NCBI GenBank assembly: GCA_017303735.1 | Contig: JAFLCF010000223.1 | Location: 1 to 6,667 of the forward strand | Length of the DNA: 6,667 nucleotides | From: Anaerolineae bacterium | GTDB lineage: Bacteria; Chloroflexota; Anaerolineae; Anaerolineales; Villigracilaceae | Direction of reading: 5' to 3' | In this document: positions 5,555 through 6,667 of the stretch, piece after piece | Layout: every line of letters starts with the position of its first letter | Position numbering within the stretch: the stretch's first letter is position 1 | Position numbers and translations under genes: made by a program | The notes under the pieces: generated by a model | Seen by the model: only the letters and a program-made list of their open reading frames with translations | The model's database searches: none | What the model was told of the DNA's origin: nothing

Positions 5555-6667
5555 TTCAACCTCCACCGAAATATTGAATGGGATCAATGGCAGCCATCTC
5601 CACCAGGAGGGCGTGATCGTGATCTGTGGTTCGTTTTGCAAGGAAAGCGCCTCTTTTACCATAATGGCAGCGGCTTGCGGGCTGCGTCCGCGAATGAGGT
5701 TATAGACTTGCATCAGGTCAATATCACGCAGGGCAGTTTGTGAGGCTTGCAAGTGGAAGCTCGTCACACCAGATAGGTCTGTGACGGGAACATCGAGCAG
5801 ATCGAATGTCATTTCGCCAGATGGAGAAAAGCCCGCCGGAACAGACGCCGAGACGGATGAAGCAGCAAGGCGATTCAGGTCATCTGCCAAAATGTAATGC
5901 GCTGTCACTTCTGCTTGCATAGAAAAGGTCAAATTTGCGGCGGCTTTCCCAGCAGGTGGAGTGAACTCTTCGCGTTGGGTTTCCACAACGTCCAGCGTGT
6001 CAACGATCAACAAGTCACCTTCACCAATGCTGGCGCGAATTTCTTCTTCAGCTTTGATGCGAAGCAATTTCAATACAGTGTCCCGCAGATTGGCACGATC
6101 ATCTTCTGTTGCGCCGGGCACATTGGCATTCGTCCCGCCAATGGTTGGGCTTGGGTTCATGACCGTGGCAGAAAGCCCGAGCGTGCCTTCGATCACCTTG
6201 ATCGTTTCAGCAGCCACATTCCCCTGCTCCCCCGCTTCCAGCGCTTCGATGCGAACTTCCACAATTCCATTCGTGCCCGAAGGCAGGCGCGTCTCGTTCA
6301 GCGTCGCAAAGCGGATCAACGAATCGGTCAGGACCACCGTCCCAGCCGGGATGGTGATATCTTGCGTGCCGAGGTTCGTGAACTGTGCCACTCCCTTCGC
6401 CTTGGTCTGTGGAATGGAAACCTGACTCGTCACTGCCACAGTCTCTTCTCTTTCCACGACCAACGAAATCGTCTGTGCAGGAATCTCGCCGCTCAAAGAA
6501 ATGGATGTATTCTCCACACTTGCCCTGACCGGGATAACAACCGAAGCCGTCTGCGAATCGGGATTCAAAGTCACCGCCGCACGCGGGACGAATAAGCCTG
6601 CCACAACCAAAACAGCCATGACTCCCGCTGTGAACGCCACCACCCTTCCTAAAAGCGAAGTACGCCA
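5552..6667 (-). CDS. Membrane-anchored baseplate J/gp47-like protein of the Chloroflexota type, 5' partial
   Basis: 371 residues are visible. The frame stays open to the window edge, reading WRTSLLGR before the GTG at 6643, so the real start is almost certainly outside and that GTG is internal. A membrane helix (visible residues about 10-28) is followed by RAAVTLNPDS and an all-beta-looking extracytoplasmic region. The central part has what looks like a baseplate J-type core: GVAQFTNLGTQDITIPAGTVV (starts about residue 92), IRFATLN, VEVRIEALEAGEQGNVAAETIKVIEG. Then come a conserved NPSPTIGGT, an acidic helix DDRANLRDTVLKLLRIKAEEEI, and the tail PSWWRWLPLIPFNISVEV. I recall this composition from many Anaerolineae proteins annotated 'baseplate J/gp47 family'. 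No phage tail genes are nearby, and the helix argues for a cell-envelope role; the true function is unknown. It is the first visible gene of the leftward unit, 79 bp from ruvX. Confidence 0.8.
   Translation of the reverse strand, partial: WRTSLLGRVVAFTAGVMAVLVVAGLFVPRAAVTLNPDSQTASVVIPVRASVENTSISLSGEIPAQTISLVVEREETVAVTSQVSIPQTKAKGVAQFTNLGTQDITIPAGTVVLTDSLIRFATLNETRLPSGTNGIVEVRIEALEAGEQGNVAAETIKVIEGTLGLSATVMNPSPTIGGTNANVPGATEDDRANLRDTVLKLLRIKAEEEIRASIGEGDLLIVDTLDVVETQREEFTPPAGKAAANLTFSMQAEVTAHYILADDLNRLAASSVSASVPAGFSPSGEMTFDLLDVPVTDLSGVTSFHLQASQTALRDIDLMQVYNLIRGRSPQAAAIMVKEALSLQNEPQITITPSWWRWLPLIPFNISVEVE

Noticed and set aside
5961..6425. Second + strand open frame (154 codons) in the same place
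   Set aside because: Low-complexity Ser/Arg/Val composition and antisense to the same gene; no independent support.
5897..6595. Long open frame on the + strand inside the baseplate-like gene (232 codons)
   Set aside because: It is antisense to a gene with clear family motifs, and its translation is rich in Arg, His and Cys with no domain pattern; typical shadow frame.
6641..6643. GTG as the start of the baseplate-like protein
   Set aside because: The frame continues to the window edge with a plausible WRTSLLGR approach to the membrane helix; related proteins, as I recall them, have a cytosolic N-terminal part.

Overview
The window looks like chromosomal sequence from a Chloroflexota bacterium, most likely class Anaerolineae. 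This rests on recalled family resemblance, not on a search. The strongest pointers are the membrane-anchored 'baseplate J-like' protein ending in a WW-x-W-LP-x-IPF tail, the order baseplate-like protein / ruvX / mltG, and a RuvX with the long 'VVGQS-x-DEDG' loop. No phage, plasmid, IS, CRISPR or RNA gene was recognised.

Layout. Three genes point right. The first (1-1101) is the 3' part of an MtaD/ATZ-type amidohydrolase fused in one frame to a C-terminal CYTH domain, followed by a perfect 13-bp hairpin. The second (1151-2155) is a four-helix membrane protein of unknown function. The third (2210-3334) is a lipoprotein with a TIM-barrel glycosidase-like (clan GH-A-like) domain. Four genes point left and probably form one transcription unit running from beyond the right edge: the baseplate J-like membrane protein (5552-6667, N-terminus cut by the window), ruvX (5050-5472), mltG (3770-4894) and a small protein resembling the immunity proteins of toxin systems (3331-3768). 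The two blocks converge with overlapping stop codons in the four bases TTAA at 3331-3334.

Function. The leftward set joins an envelope protein, a nuclease-fold housekeeping protein (RuvX) and a peptidoglycan-chain terminating transglycosylase (MltG). The middle rightward genes are also envelope proteins, so most of the window concerns the cell surface.

Most interesting signal. Both sizeable gaps in the leftward operon are filled with 7-bp repeats. Between mltG and ruvX there are 12 tandem heptamers TGATGAG, a 19-nt centre, and 8 degenerate heptamers (consensus TAAGTAA) on the opposite strand. Between ruvX and the baseplate-like gene a different heptamer family (TGGACGA) is also arranged as two facing arms. 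In both cases the right-hand arm begins at the stop codon of the upstream gene. In the first, the left-hand array ends on the first base of the mltG start codon, so mltG has no visible Shine-Dalgarno sequence. I read these as two members of an inverted-heptamer intergenic element family.
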